Assembly: GCA_963725895.1 (NCBI GenBank)
Contig: CAVSAJ010000002.1
Location: 1-64,000, forward strand
DNA: 64,000 bases
DNA from: Bog-473 sp963725895
Lineage (GTDB): Bacteria; Actinomycetota; Acidimicrobiia; Acidimicrobiales; RAAP-2
Direction of reading: 5' to 3'
Each line of letters opens with the position of its first letter. Positions within the stretch are counted from its first letter, which is position 1. Of this stretch, positions 37,762 through 47,420 are shown piece after piece. Position numbers and translations under genes: made by a program. The notes beneath the pieces are model-generated. The model had not been told where the DNA came from. It ran no database searches and was given only the letters and a program-made list of their open reading frames with translations.

Positions 37762-38556
37762 TCAGGTCTCGCCCTCTGGTTCTGCAGGCACCAGAAGGGA
37801 CTGACGGAGGCGTTCAGGTAGATCAGCCGTCACGCCGAGGATCTCGATCGCGTAGCCCTCAAAGCCGCCCCATTGTTCGTAGATGTGCGCGAGCGTGGCA
37901 GCAAGCACCGATCGCCGCACTTCGAGCAAAGGGCGAACCTGCTCCTCGGACACGCAGCGCTCAAGCAGGAGTGGACGCATGGCCTGCAAACGGCGAGGGG
38001 CGGCATGGACGGTGGTGAGTTCATAGTCGTCGAGGATGGGCTCGTCGGCCACCCCTAACAACCCGAGGAGCAGAGCCGCGGCGATCCCGGTTCGGTCCTT
38101 GCCGGCCGCGCAGTGAAACAACATGGGTCTCTCTGGCGCATCGACAGCACGCTCCAGAAGCATCCGAAGCTCAGGGGAGAGACGGGTCAGGAGGTCTACG
38201 TACTCCGCCATCATGAACTTGTCGTCGCGCTCGGGGAGGTCCCCGGTCGCGATTTTCTCTTCCGTGGTGCGACCTTCCTTCGACCCCGGCGACCGGCGCT
38301 CGAGCACCTCGATTCCAGGGGGTAGCCGGTTTGGTCGTCGCGAGCGCTCGAGGTCATTCCGCAGATCGAAGACAACCTGGATGCCAAGGTCCCCTAGGAC
38401 GTCGAGATCCTCTTGCGTGAGTGAACAGAGTTCGTCAGACCTGAAGAGGCATTCTCGTCTGACCCGGCGGCCACCCGGAGCGGGATAATCCCCCAGATCT
38501 CGCAGATTGCGACAACCTTCGAGGAACACGTAAGGGCGCGGGGTCGACGCTGCCAT
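37762..38556 (-). CDS. Tyrosine/serine protein phosphatase (Y_phosphatase3)
   Basis: 264 residues. EGCRNLRDLGDYPAPGGRRV is the N-terminal motif of the family, and MLFHCAAGKDRTGIAAALLL is the C-x5-R-T/S active-site loop with catalytic Cys and Arg. Relatives include MptpB, which acts on phosphotyrosine and phosphoinositides. No signal peptide is seen, though related enzymes can be secreted without one. A single gene. Confidence 0.88.
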   Translation of the reverse strand: MAASTPRPYVFLEGCRNLRDLGDYPAPGGRRVRRECLFRSDELCSLTQEDLDVLGDLGIQVVFDLRNDLERSRRPNRLPPGIEVLERRSPGSKEGRTTEEKIATGDLPERDDKFMMAEYVDLLTRLSPELRMLLERAVDAPERPMLFHCAAGKDRTGIAAALLLGLLGVADEPILDDYELTTVHAAPRRLQAMRPLLLERCVSEEQVRPLLEVRRSVLAATLAHIYEQWGGFEGYAIEILGVTADLPERLRQSLLVPAEPEGET

Positions 38557-38733
38557 CGGCGAGCAGGGTAATGGAGCTGCTGGAAATATGAGTGGCGAGG
38601 ATTTTCAGCAACCTCCCGCGTCGTCGAGAGTGTCTTCGAACGACGCCCCGATCGAATGCCGACATTGGTTGGACACGACCCGGGCGCCATGTATCGCTCC
38701 GCCTCTCTCCCAGAGCGATGGGACAATGGCCAA

Positions 38734-39231
38734 ATGAGCCCGGAGCTGCGGACGTCAGCTCGGGTCATCCTGGTTGACGACAAGGGCTGTGTGCTTCTGG
38801 TGCGCATACTCGACCCCCAGGACAGCAAGCCACCCTTTTGGATCACTCCGGGCGGATCCGTTGAAGAAGGAGAGACTCTCTCGCGGGCGGCAGCGAGGGA
38901 GCTCAAGGAGGAAACGGGCCTTTCCATCGAGTCGAATCAATTAGGGAGCCCTCTTGCAGTCAGCAGCGGCGAGTGGCTCTACCGAGGCGGGCCCTTGTAC
39001 TCAGAGGACTGGTACTTCGGACTCCGGACGCAGCGTTTTGCACCCGAAATCGACGGCTACACGGAGTTGGAACGCGAAGTGCACGGAAGCTGGCGCTGGT
39101 GGACACCAGAGGAGCTGGCGGCGCCGTCGGAGATCGTGATTCCTCGAGGTCTACACGACGTGGTGAGCGTGATCGTGCACGGAGCTCAGAGCAACGACGG
39201 CCCCGTCGTTCTGCCCTGGACTGCGTTCTGA
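38734..39231 (+). CDS. NUDIX hydrolase
   Basis: About 165 residues from ATG 38734 (MSPELRTSARVILVDDKGCV). The frame is open back to 38656, but conserved sequence begins here. The Nudix box is GGSVEEGETLSRAAARELKE followed by ETGL, a full GX5EX7REUXEEXGU. It should hydrolyse a nucleoside diphosphate linked to another moiety; the substrate is unknown. The C-terminus EVHGSWRWWTPEELAA fits the family. It is divergent from the phosphatase gene. Confidence 0.88.
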   Translation: MSPELRTSARVILVDDKGCVLLVRILDPQDSKPPFWITPGGSVEEGETLSRAAARELKEETGLSIESNQLGSPLAVSSGEWLYRGGPLYSEDWYFGLRTQRFAPEIDGYTELEREVHGSWRWWTPEELAAPSEIVIPRGLHDVVSVIVHGAQSNDGPVVLPWTAF

Positions 39232-39340
39232 ACCATTCAACCGATGCCACGGATCAGGTCGTAGACGAACCTGTTCTGCTCGTCATTGGATGTCCCGGTG
39301 CCCTACGAAATCGAGTCCCCCGGCGCCAACAGCTCCAGGA

Positions 39341-40852
39341 TCAGAGCTGAGAAGCAGATCGGACGTCGTCGGTGACGGGGATCTTCGGTGGCTCCGAGAT
39401 GGGCAGAGGGAGGACGACCCCATCCTCCTCGCCGGAGAGCTCCTCCAGGCTCTTCTGGGCCGGCTCAGGCAGAACCATTGTGAGAAAGAACCCAAGAATG
39501 GCCGCGATGCCGGCGACCACCAACATGCCTCGAAGGTTGATCTTGTTCTGCAGTAACGGAACGAGAAAGACGCCGATGAACGCTCCGAGCTTCCCGACGC
39601 CCGCGGCGATTCCGTGCCCTGTTGTGCGCATGCTGACAGGGAAGACCTCGGAGGGCATGACGAACGTTGTCGTGTTCGGTCCGAACTGGACGAAGAAGTA
39701 GCTGAGTCCGAAGATGAGCAGGAACGGACCGACCGTCGAGGTCAGAGCGGGAACGGCGCCGAGAGCCAGGAAGCACAGGGCCATGACGGCGAAACCGATC
39801 AACTGCAAGCGACGGTGCCCGATGCGATCCATCTTGGCGATGGCCAACAGATAGCCGGGGAGGGCAAAGACCACGAAGATGCCGAGCGTCCACGCCAGCT
39901 TCGCCTCGAGTGTCGCATGCGGCGAGACTTCCTTGAGGATGCTGGGCAGCGAGAGCGTGTTGCCGTAGTAGGCGTAGTCGAAAAGGAACCACGTTCCCGC
40001 GGTGCCGAGGACCAACATCAGCATGCGCCGGTTGCGGAAGAACTCGCCGAGGCCCATGCGCCGCGTGTCCTCCGAGGTGGTTTCGGAGACATCGATGGCA
40101 CCTTCCGTAAAAGCCTGGAGTTGGCGGGCTGCAGTCTCTGACTTGCCCTTGACCTTGGCCTGGAACCGCGGTGACTCGGGCATTTTCGACCTGAGGTAGA
40201 CGACCGCGGCGGCCGGCATGGCACCGAACCCGAGCAGCAGGCGCCACGTGAGGTTGCCGCTGATGCCCGAGGAGAGGAGCACGAGAGCGACGAGCGGGCC
40301 CACGATGAGCCCGAGTGCCTGCATCGAGAACACGAGCCCCACCAGGCGCCCACGGTCTTTGCGATTCGCGTACTCGCTCATGAGGACGGCCGAGACGGGG
40401 TAGTCCCCGCCTATCCCGAGACCGAGGACGAATCGTGCGACGACGAGGAAGATGAACCCCGGGGCGAGGGCTGAGGTGATAGCGCCGACGATCATGATCA
40501 CGGCGACGGTGACGTACACCGTCTTGCGACCGAGAACGTCCGCGATGCGCCCGAAGATCAGCGCCCCGAAGAATGCGGCAAGGATGGCCGAGCCGGCAAC
40601 CCAACTCGTCTGCGTCGTCGAGAGATGCCACTGGGTCTTGACCAGTGCCGCCACCGTCGCGATGACGAAGAGGTCGTAGGCATCGGTAAAGAAGCCCATA
40701 CCCGAGATGAGGACCGCTCGGCGGTGGAACTTGCTGGTGGGGGCTTCGTTGAGGAGTTCCGACACCGTCGGCCCCGGAGCGGCGAGGCCACTCTGGGGCA
40801 CGAGATGTGCAATGACCTGGTCTTTCGGATCCGACGCTTGAAGATCGGTCAC
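39341..40852 (-). CDS. MFS transporter, phosphate:H+ symporter-like
   Basis: 503 residues, 12 predicted helices. FFTDAYDLFVIATVAALVKT, GRIADVLGRKTVYVTVAVIM (MFS motif A) and GLGIGGDYPVSAVLMSEYAN with RKDRGRLVG match the PHS (Pho84-like) family; MPSEVFPVSMRTTGHGIAAG is the second-half signature. It probably imports phosphate with protons, though organic-acid substrates cannot be excluded. It starts at ATG 40852 and is divergent from the 144-residue gene. Confidence 0.83.
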   Translation of the reverse strand: MTDLQASDPKDQVIAHLVPQSGLAAPGPTVSELLNEAPTSKFHRRAVLISGMGFFTDAYDLFVIATVAALVKTQWHLSTTQTSWVAGSAILAAFFGALIFGRIADVLGRKTVYVTVAVIMIVGAITSALAPGFIFLVVARFVLGLGIGGDYPVSAVLMSEYANRKDRGRLVGLVFSMQALGLIVGPLVALVLLSSGISGNLTWRLLLGFGAMPAAAVVYLRSKMPESPRFQAKVKGKSETAARQLQAFTEGAIDVSETTSEDTRRMGLGEFFRNRRMLMLVLGTAGTWFLFDYAYYGNTLSLPSILKEVSPHATLEAKLAWTLGIFVVFALPGYLLAIAKMDRIGHRRLQLIGFAVMALCFLALGAVPALTSTVGPFLLIFGLSYFFVQFGPNTTTFVMPSEVFPVSMRTTGHGIAAGVGKLGAFIGVFLVPLLQNKINLRGMLVVAGIAAILGFFLTMVLPEPAQKSLEELSGEEDGVVLPLPISEPPKIPVTDDVRSASQL

Positions 40853-40971
40853 GTGTGGAAAGCACCTCCTTGCTGGCCGGATGCAGAATCGCAGCTACGC
40901 GTGACGGAAAGGGAAACCTTGGGTATCCGTAGGGTCAATAAAGCGCGAATGTTTGGCAAACTCGACCCCCG

Positions 40972-41406
40972 ATGACCTGGCCTGTTCTTTCTGACGTGAC
41001 CGAGATCGACGATCGGCAAATGGCGCAATGTCGCTGGGCGGAGGACGCTCAGGATCAGCTCCGCGCCCTTACGGAGGCCGTCGCACAACTTCGAGAGGGC
41101 CTTGAGGCTCCCGCCACGCCGGCAACGCAACGAGACGGGCTTGCGGCAGCGGTCACCGACGCGTGCGCCGTCCTCACGCAGTGGCTGCACTCGACGCGGG
41201 CCCCTCGAGGGCTGAGGAAGGCAGAAGGAGAGCTGGGCGCGACCGCAGGCGTGTATAGGAATGCGGCGGTTGCCTTCGGAAGTCTGAATGATGCCGATCC
41301 GAATCAGTTCGAAGCCAGGTACCAGGCCTATTCCAAGCTCTTGCAGCAAGGAGACCATCACATCGAGGTCTTCTTCGCGTTGCTACGGAAGAAGGTTGGC
41401 TTCTGA
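40972..41406 (+). CDS. Hypothetical helical protein
   Basis: 144 residues, mostly charged alpha helix (EDAQDQLRALTEAVAQLREG; GELGATAGVYRNAAVAFGSL; KLLQQGDHHIEVFFALLRKK). No membrane helix, signal or known motif is seen. The start ATG lies in the region divergent from the phosphate-type transporter, so co-regulation is possible. Coding quality looks reasonable, but I do not recognise a family. Confidence 0.5.
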   Translation: MTWPVLSDVTEIDDRQMAQCRWAEDAQDQLRALTEAVAQLREGLEAPATPATQRDGLAAAVTDACAVLTQWLHSTRAPRGLRKAEGELGATAGVYRNAAVAFGSLNDADPNQFEARYQAYSKLLQQGDHHIEVFFALLRKKVGF

Positions 41407-41896
41407 TCGTGGCCCCTTCGCACTTGTTATAGCGGCACTGCTGGTTGGAAACGGATACTTCGGCCTCGGCCAAGGCGTCCCAGTGGGGCGCCTGGGCCCA
41501 TGGGTTGCGGAAAGACGCCCATCGAATCGGCCCGCTGCTGACCCTTCATGAAGAGGAGGATGTTCGGTTGATTTGCCAGGGCGGACATCTTGCTCATCCA
41601 CGACGCTTCACGATCAGCCCGGCGGGGACGTGTGGGAGCCCGCAGCTTCGAACTGGAACCGATTCCAATGCCGTGGACACATTGTGGGCACGCCGCCTGG
41701 AGTCCGGTCGCGAAATCGGAGGCCAATCAACATGTCGTCGATGCGTCCTCACGCTTTCTCCGTGAAGTCCCTGGAGACGCCGTCGTGACCATGGAATTGG
41801 TCACGGCACTGCGAGTGGTCGGGACCGGCGTCGATTCGGTGACCCTGCCGAGGGAGACTGTGTGATGCTTGGCTTTGACTCTCGAGAGGACCGGCA
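41407..41896. other. 490-base gap before enolase
   Basis: No gene recognised. A hairpin (GTGACCA 41785-41791 with TGGTCAC 41798-41804, loop TGGAAT) lies about 100 bases before enolase and could act in its leader. I tested it against the fluoride-riboswitch pattern and it lacks the conserved 3' CTGATGGCTCCT-type arm. A GTGGACAC/GTGGGCAC pair at 41679-41701 resembles that at 36629. Confidence 0.45.
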
Positions 41897-43171
41897 ATGA
41901 CCTTGAGGGTGAATAGCGTCACTGCGGTTGAGATCCTGGATTCAAGGAGCAGGCCGACGTTGGCGACCACCGTCACCCTCCACGATGGAACCATCGCCCG
42001 AGCTGGTGTCCCCTCCGGTGCGTCTACAGGATCTCGCGAGGCTGTAGAGCTAAGGGATGGAGACCCTCGACGATTCGGCGGCTCTGGGGTGTTGGGAGCT
42101 GTCGCAGCAGTCAACGGCGAGATTGCCAGCTCCATCCGAGGACGTACGTTCGACGATGTTGCAGAACTCGATCACGCGCTGATCGCCCTCGATGGCACCG
42201 ACAACAAGTCGAGGCTGGGTGCCAATGCCATCGTCGGGGTCTCCATTGCGACCGCTCGGGCTCTGGCGCTCTCTCAGGGCGTGCCGCTCTGGCAGTCCCT
42301 ACAGCCTCATGGCGTAGAGGCGCGGCTGCCCGTTCCACACTTCAACGTCATCAACGGCGGTGTTCATGCCCCTAACAACCTCGATTTCCAGGAGTTCATG
42401 ATCGCGCCCGTCGGTGCGGCGAACATGGCTGAGGCGGTCAGAGCGGGCGCCGAGATCTACGCACGGCTCAAGCGGCTTCTGGGCGATAAGGGATTCTCCA
42501 CCGGCCTCGGTGACGAAGGTGGCTTTGCCCCCGAGATCGGCCACCCCGAAGACGTCCTGCGACTCGTGGTGCAGGCCATCGAGGAGGCCGGCTACCGGCC
42601 CGGGCGAGACGGCGTGGCCATCGCCCTCGACCCGGCATCGAGCGAGTTCTTCGACGGAGGTGTCTATCGCGTGGCGGGAGAGACGCTCACGAGCAGCGAC
42701 ATGATCAGTCGCTACGAGGCCATGATCGATGAATTCCCGATTTGGAGTCTCGAAGACGGATTGGCCGAGAGCGATTGGGAGGGTTACGTGACCTTGACCG
42801 ATCGCCTGGGCGACCGCGTACAACTGGTCGGCGACGACTGCCTCGTGACCAATCCGGAGATCATCGCGCAGGCCATCACTCGCAGAGCGGGCACGGCCGC
42901 CCTCATCAAGGTGAACCAGGTCGGCACGGTGACGGAGACTCTCGAGGCCATCTCCGTTTGCAGAAGAGCTGGATGGACGCAGATGGTGTCGCATCGTTCC
43001 GGAGAGACCGAGGATGCCTTCATCGCCGACCTGGCGGTAGGCATTGGTTGTGGGCAGATCAAGAGCGGCGCACCGGCACGCGGTGAACGCGTTGCCAAGT
43101 ACAACCGTCTCATCGAGATCGAGGCAGCCAATCAGCTCCTGTTCGGGCTTGCTCGCGAGGCCAATGGATGA
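41897..43171 (+). CDS. eno: Enolase
   Basis: 424 residues, full length. VEILDSRSRPTLATTVTL and GVPSGASTGSREAVELRD hold the N-terminal active-site loops; DEGGFAPEI, WSLEDGLAESDWEGY, GDDCLVTNP and IKVNQVGTVTETL the Mg2+ ligands and catalytic Lys; SHRSGETED the flexible loop. It converts 2-phosphoglycerate to phosphoenolpyruvate. Fluoride with phosphate and Mg2+ is a well-known inhibitor of enolase, and this copy sits at the edge of the fluoride cluster, so it may be an extra copy used under fluoride stress (inference). GDDCLVTN differs from the more usual GDDLFVTN. Confidence 0.96.
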   Translation: MTLRVNSVTAVEILDSRSRPTLATTVTLHDGTIARAGVPSGASTGSREAVELRDGDPRRFGGSGVLGAVAAVNGEIASSIRGRTFDDVAELDHALIALDGTDNKSRLGANAIVGVSIATARALALSQGVPLWQSLQPHGVEARLPVPHFNVINGGVHAPNNLDFQEFMIAPVGAANMAEAVRAGAEIYARLKRLLGDKGFSTGLGDEGGFAPEIGHPEDVLRLVVQAIEEAGYRPGRDGVAIALDPASSEFFDGGVYRVAGETLTSSDMISRYEAMIDEFPIWSLEDGLAESDWEGYVTLTDRLGDRVQLVGDDCLVTNPEIIAQAITRRAGTAALIKVNQVGTVTETLEAISVCRRAGWTQMVSHRSGETEDAFIADLAVGIGCGQIKSGAPARGERVAKYNRLIEIEAANQLLFGLAREANG

Positions 43172-43253
43172 AAGGGCTCCCTGGAACGGGTGCGTCCGGA
43201 TTCGTAGGTCTGGCGCTTCGTGAGGTAGGGGGTTTCGGAGCCGGATCGCTCCC

Positions 43254-43790
43254 ATGACTGTCTGGTTCCTTCGCCATGGCCAGAGCCAGGCAAACCTTGA
43301 GGGTCGCTTCGCCGGTCGGCGCGACGATTCACCATTGACCGAGCTTGGCCGCAGTCAAGCTCTCGCCAGTGCGGCTGCGCTACCCTTTGGGATCAGCTGG
43401 ATCGTGTGCTCACCGCTGCGGCGAGCCACCGAGACCGCGGCACTGATTCGTCGTGAGCTCGGCATCAAGGTCGAAGTTGAGGTCGAAGAGCGACTAGTCG
43501 GATACGACATGGGACGTGCAACCGGCATCCCCAAAAGGGTCCTCTCCGCCACGGAGATGGTGGAACTCTATGGCGCCGAGAACCCGGAATCCTTCCACGC
43601 CCGCGTGTTCGCTGCCCTTCGTGATCTCAGCGATCATCGGGGCGACGGCCTCGTGATTTCGCATTCAGGGGTTGCCAGGCTCATCCTGGCGCGGAGGATG
43701 GGTCTCCCCCCGGCTGACTTCCGCGAAGCCGGTACCCTCGCCAATGGAGAGTTCATACAACTGAGGTGCGGCCGTTCAAGACTCGGCTGA
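43254..43790 (+). CDS. Histidine phosphatase (phosphoglycerate-mutase type)
   Basis: 178 residues. WFLRHGQSQANLEGRFAGRR carries the RHG catalytic motif; SPLRRATETAALI the second Arg; VISHSGVARLIL the second His. Family members dephosphorylate or transfer phosphate on sugar phosphates and other small molecules. It follows enolase by 82 bases on the same strand and is probably co-transcribed, linking it to the glycolytic step just before enolase (inference). Confidence 0.85.
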   Translation: MTVWFLRHGQSQANLEGRFAGRRDDSPLTELGRSQALASAAALPFGISWIVCSPLRRATETAALIRRELGIKVEVEVEERLVGYDMGRATGIPKRVLSATEMVELYGAENPESFHARVFAALRDLSDHRGDGLVISHSGVARLILARRMGLPPADFREAGTLANGEFIQLRCGRSRLG

Positions 43791-44189
43791 AGCCACCACC
43801 ACACGACCGAGAAGAAGGTTTCACGCTTGGCGGTTCCAGACTGCCCAAAATTGGGTTGGCTGAGGACTGCTTGCACACCCCAACCGCGTGCGCAACCTCA
43901 CTTCGCCTGCAGTTGGCCTTCTCTGGGCACAGCCGTTAGCGCCGGAAGAAACACCCGACATCGAGCACCTGCCGGCCTGTGGGTCCCTTCGGTTGAGACC
44001 CTGTATTGAGCAACACAGTCCGGATCCCCGCAAGGAAGACCGTCTCGATCCCGATCAGTAGGACGGGTCCACCGAGGGCGACATGACTCGACTCGTTGAA
44101 GAGGACGAAAGAAGGCACGTTCGAATCGTCGGTCAGGGCTGCGCCTGCTGCGCCGGGCTGCGACGACACCCTGCGCGATATAGTGAATG
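43791..44189. other. 399-base gap before the first fluoride riboswitch
   Basis: I see no convincing gene. A minus-strand frame at 43936-44265 contains one hydrophobic stretch (GGPVLLIGIETVFLAGIRTV) but overlaps the riboswitch and matches no family. A -10-like TATAGT lies at 44179-44184, about 8 bases before the riboswitch, and probably belongs to its promoter. Confidence 0.5.
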
Positions 44190-44238
44190 CAGGCGATGGA
44201 GCTCGCCGTAACCGCCAAGGTGGCTGATGGCTCCTGAA
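44190..44238 (+). ncRNA. Fluoride riboswitch (crcB motif) of the MutS-like operon
   Basis: GGCGATGGAGCTCGCC is followed by GTAACCGCC and GGCTGATGGCTCCTG. Pairings by eye: GGCGA with TCGCC (pseudoknot), GGAGC with GCTCC (P1), and a short GCC/GGC hairpin (P3), as in known fluoride aptamers. It lies about 65 bases upstream of the GTG start of the first MutS-like gene. TATAGT just upstream may be its -10 box. Confidence 0.9.
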
Positions 44239-44303
44239 ATGTGCGTCGCACAGGTCAGGAGTCAAATGTCAGAGGGTTGCCACAAAGAAGCGGAGAGGGC
44301 TCA

Positions 44304-45917
44304 GTGAACTCCGTCGAGTTCGAGATCGCATCTGCGCCGGATGCGGGTGAACAACCCGAGCCACTTCCTTCCGCACCCAGCTCGCCCTATGGCGGCCTTC
44401 TCTTCGACCAGCGCAGGAGCCAACTTCAGTCCACCGGCGCTGAGCCGTTTGTTCACGATCTCAACCTGGACCAAATCGTCGAGTCCGTTGTGGCCAAGCG
44501 GGAGGAACCCCAATACCTGCGAGCGCACTTCCTGGCACAGCTGCACGATGAAGACGCGATCCGCTACCGCCAGGAGGTCTTTGCCGACCTTGAAGCGCCG
44601 AAGCTATTCGCGGCAGCTTCGCTCTTCGCCGATCACCTTCGCAACGTCCGCGGACACATCGGCCAGGCGCAGAAGATGTCGTACCGGCTCCAGCGATGGG
44701 GCTGGCTACTCGATGCTGCGGCGATCTACTGCGAGGCGCTCGAGAGATTCTTCTCGGCGCTCGCTGCGTCGCCCCCGAGTTCCCGCGCTCTGCTCGGCCT
44801 CCAGACCTACCTGGAGGGCTACCTCGACTCCTCGACATTCGAGCAGCTGAAGCAGGACACGATGCGCTGCAAGGCGGCTCTCGGTGCGATCACCTACGCC
44901 ATGCGCATCACCCCGGGGCGGATCGACGTTGTGCCCTACCACGGAGAGCGCGACTACAGCGCCGAGGTCGAAGCCACCTTCAAACGCTTCAGCCAAGGAG
45001 TGGCCAAGGACTACCGGCTGAACTTCCGAGGCTGGCCGGGCATCGATCGCATCGGCGGAGAAGTGCTCACGATGGTGGCCAAGCTCTTCCCCGACGAGTT
45101 CGCCTTGCTCGAAGCGTGGTCCGAGCGGCACCGCGCCTTCATCGACCAAACGGTGCGCGGCGCAGAGCGTGAACTCGACTTCTATCTCGCCTACCGCGAC
45201 TACATCGACCCCATCGCGAGAGCCGGCTTACGCTTCTGTCGTCCCGCCGTATCCGCTTCGTCCAAGGTCGAATCGGCACGGGACACCTTCGATCTGGCAC
45301 TTGCCGCCAAGCTGGTCTCAGAGCACGGCGGCCCCGTGATCACCAACGACTTTGAGCTCTCGGGGTCGGAGCGAATCTTCGTGGTCTCGGGGCCCAACCA
45401 GGGCGGCAAGACCACCTTTGCCCGGACTTTCGGCCAGTTGCACCACTTGGCCAGCATTGGGTGTGCCGTCCCGGGGACCGAAGTACGACTCTTCGTCTTC
45501 GACCGGATCTTCACACACTTCGAGAAGGAAGAGGACCTCGTGCGCCTGAGCGGAAAGCTCGAGGACGATCTCTTTCGGATCCACGAGATCTTGGCCAAGG
45601 CCACGCCCAGGAGCATTTTGATCATGAACGAGATCTTCACCTCGACTGCCCTGCGCGACGCCCGCTATCTGGGGACCAAGATCATGGAGCGCGTCATCGA
45701 GCTCGACCTCCTCTGTGTCTTCGTGACCTTCGTCGACGAGATGGCCTCGATGGGACCCACAGTCGTGAGCGTCATGAGCACCGTGGTGCCCTCGGATCCC
45801 GCCCAACGGACGTTCCGCATCGTGAGAACTCCGGCCGACGGCATCGCCCACGCCCTGGCCCTCGCTGACAAGTACCGGCTGACGTACGAACAGATCAAGG
45901 ATCGGTTGGCACCGTGA
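44304..45917 (+). CDS. MutS-family ATPase, fluoride-regulated (first of pair)
   Basis: 537 residues from GTG 44304. The frame is open back to 44241, but that would start at the end of the riboswitch. No mismatch-recognition domain is present. The helical core (HDLNLDQIVESVVAKREEPQ) leads to a C-terminal MutS ATPase: Walker A FVVSGPNQGGKTTFARTFG near residue 363, Walker B SILIMNEIFTSTALRD, and FVTFVDEM where MutS has its H-loop. It is related to MutS2-like and other MutS-III/V proteins. MutS-type genes are known among fluoride-riboswitch targets, role unclear. Its stop overlaps the next start by 4 bases. Confidence 0.85.
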   Translation: MNSVEFEIASAPDAGEQPEPLPSAPSSPYGGLLFDQRRSQLQSTGAEPFVHDLNLDQIVESVVAKREEPQYLRAHFLAQLHDEDAIRYRQEVFADLEAPKLFAAASLFADHLRNVRGHIGQAQKMSYRLQRWGWLLDAAAIYCEALERFFSALAASPPSSRALLGLQTYLEGYLDSSTFEQLKQDTMRCKAALGAITYAMRITPGRIDVVPYHGERDYSAEVEATFKRFSQGVAKDYRLNFRGWPGIDRIGGEVLTMVAKLFPDEFALLEAWSERHRAFIDQTVRGAERELDFYLAYRDYIDPIARAGLRFCRPAVSASSKVESARDTFDLALAAKLVSEHGGPVITNDFELSGSERIFVVSGPNQGGKTTFARTFGQLHHLASIGCAVPGTEVRLFVFDRIFTHFEKEEDLVRLSGKLEDDLFRIHEILAKATPRSILIMNEIFTSTALRDARYLGTKIMERVIELDLLCVFVTFVDEMASMGPTVVSVMSTVVPSDPAQRTFRIVRTPADGIAHALALADKYRLTYEQIKDRLAP

Positions 45918-47420
45918 GAGTGCCGTTGCTCTCCGCCGAAGACGCCATCGACCTCGGCACTGGCCCGGTGCCCTCCGAAGAGTCCCTGGTCCAGGACCTC
46001 GAGCTCGACCGGATCTACTCGGCCATGTCCCGAGGGGACCCTTTCATCGACACGGTGGTCCGACAGGTCGTGCCACGCGGGCTCTCGTCCCCTACCGCAA
46101 TCGGGTACCGACAGGCAGTGCTGCGCGACTTCGTCACGAACACCACCCTGGCGGCCGAGCTCTATGCCCTTTGTGTGCGGTCGGTCGAAGAGCGCAAGGC
46201 GAACTGGGGCATCTGGGGGCGTTCCTCGAGGAATCCCACGACAATCCTGAGCGGTTCGGTGCGCGAACTCGAGATGTACGTCGTCATCCTCAAAGACCTC
46301 AAGGTGGTGGCGGACGAATACGCCGACAAGGTGCGGTCCGACGGTGTGCGCAACCTCTTTGCATCGCTGCACGACAATTTGACCGAGGAGTACTTCACCA
46401 CCATCGAAGAACACTTGCACCGCCTGAGATTTCGTGACGGCGTCCTGATGAGTGCGGTCCTCGGCCCGGACAACTCGGGGCGAGACTTCGTCCTGCGACG
46501 CGCCGTTGCCTCCAAGCTCACATGGCGTCAGCGCCTCGGTCTCGGTCCCAAAGACGGCTACTCCTACACGGTCCCGCCCCGCGATGAAGGTGCCGCGCAG
46601 TCGCTCGAGAGCCTGCGCGCCCGAGGGGTCAACCTTGTCGCCAACGCGGTGGCCCAGTCGTCGGACCACGTGGAGAGCTACTTCGCAGCGCTCCGGGCTC
46701 AACTCGCCTTCTATCTCGGATGCCTGAACCTGCGCAGCGCCCTCTCCACCCGTGGCGCCCCCCTCTATCTTCCCGAGCCCTGCCCGTCCGTGCCACTCGT
46801 TCTGGACGCCACTGACCTGCGCGATGCGAGCTTGGTCCTGCAAACGGACGGGCCGGTGTACGGCAACGAGGTCCACGCTGACGGCAAGTCACTGATCATC
46901 GTCACCGGAGCGAACTCAGGCGGGAAGTCTACCTTCCTCCGCAGCGTCGGCCTGGCTCAGGTACTCATGCAGTGCGGGTGCTTCGTCACCGCCAGTTCGT
47001 ACCGGGCCAGTGTCTCGAAAAGGGTCTTCAGCCACTTCATCAGGGAAGAAGATGCGTCGATGACGCGAGGGCGCCTTGATGACGAGTTGTCGCGGATGAG
47101 CCTGGTCGTCGACGACATCGAATCCGGCGCATTGCTCCTGTGCAACGAGTCCTTCGCTTCGACCAACGAACGGGAAGGATCGGAGATCGGCCGACAGGTC
47201 GTCGGTGCCATGCTCGACGCCGGCGTGCGGGTCATCTTCGTGACGCATCAGTACGACTTCGCCGAGAGCTTCGTCCATTCCCCGACGCGATCCTCGGCCC
47301 TCTTCCTCGCCGCCCAGCGCGACGACAGACGGCGTGCGGAACTTCCAGATAACCGAACGAGATCCTGAGCCGACGAGCTATGGCGCGGACCTCTACGCCA
47401 AGGTCTTTGCGGACGCATGA
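45914..47420 (+). pseudogene. MutS-family ATPase (second of pair), frameshift at the tail
   Basis: About 500 residues. The helical N-part (DLELDRIYSAMSRGDPFIDT) leads to an ATPase domain with IIVTGANSGGKSTFLRSVGL near residue 331, LLLCNESFASTNEREGSEIG as Walker B/D-loop and VIFVTHQYDFA as H-loop. Near 47,325 the frame changes; the continuing frame reads VRNFQITERDPEPTSYGADL with YAKVFADA and ends at 47420, overlapping the dynamin-like start by 4 bases. Only the last about 30 residues are affected. The two MutS-like proteins probably form a heterodimer (inference from pairing and coupling). Confidence 0.82.

Noticed and set aside
41785..41860. Fifth fluoride riboswitch before enolase
   Set aside because: There is a clean hairpin with ATGGA in it, but no CTGATGGCTCCTAC-type arm and no pseudoknot partner.
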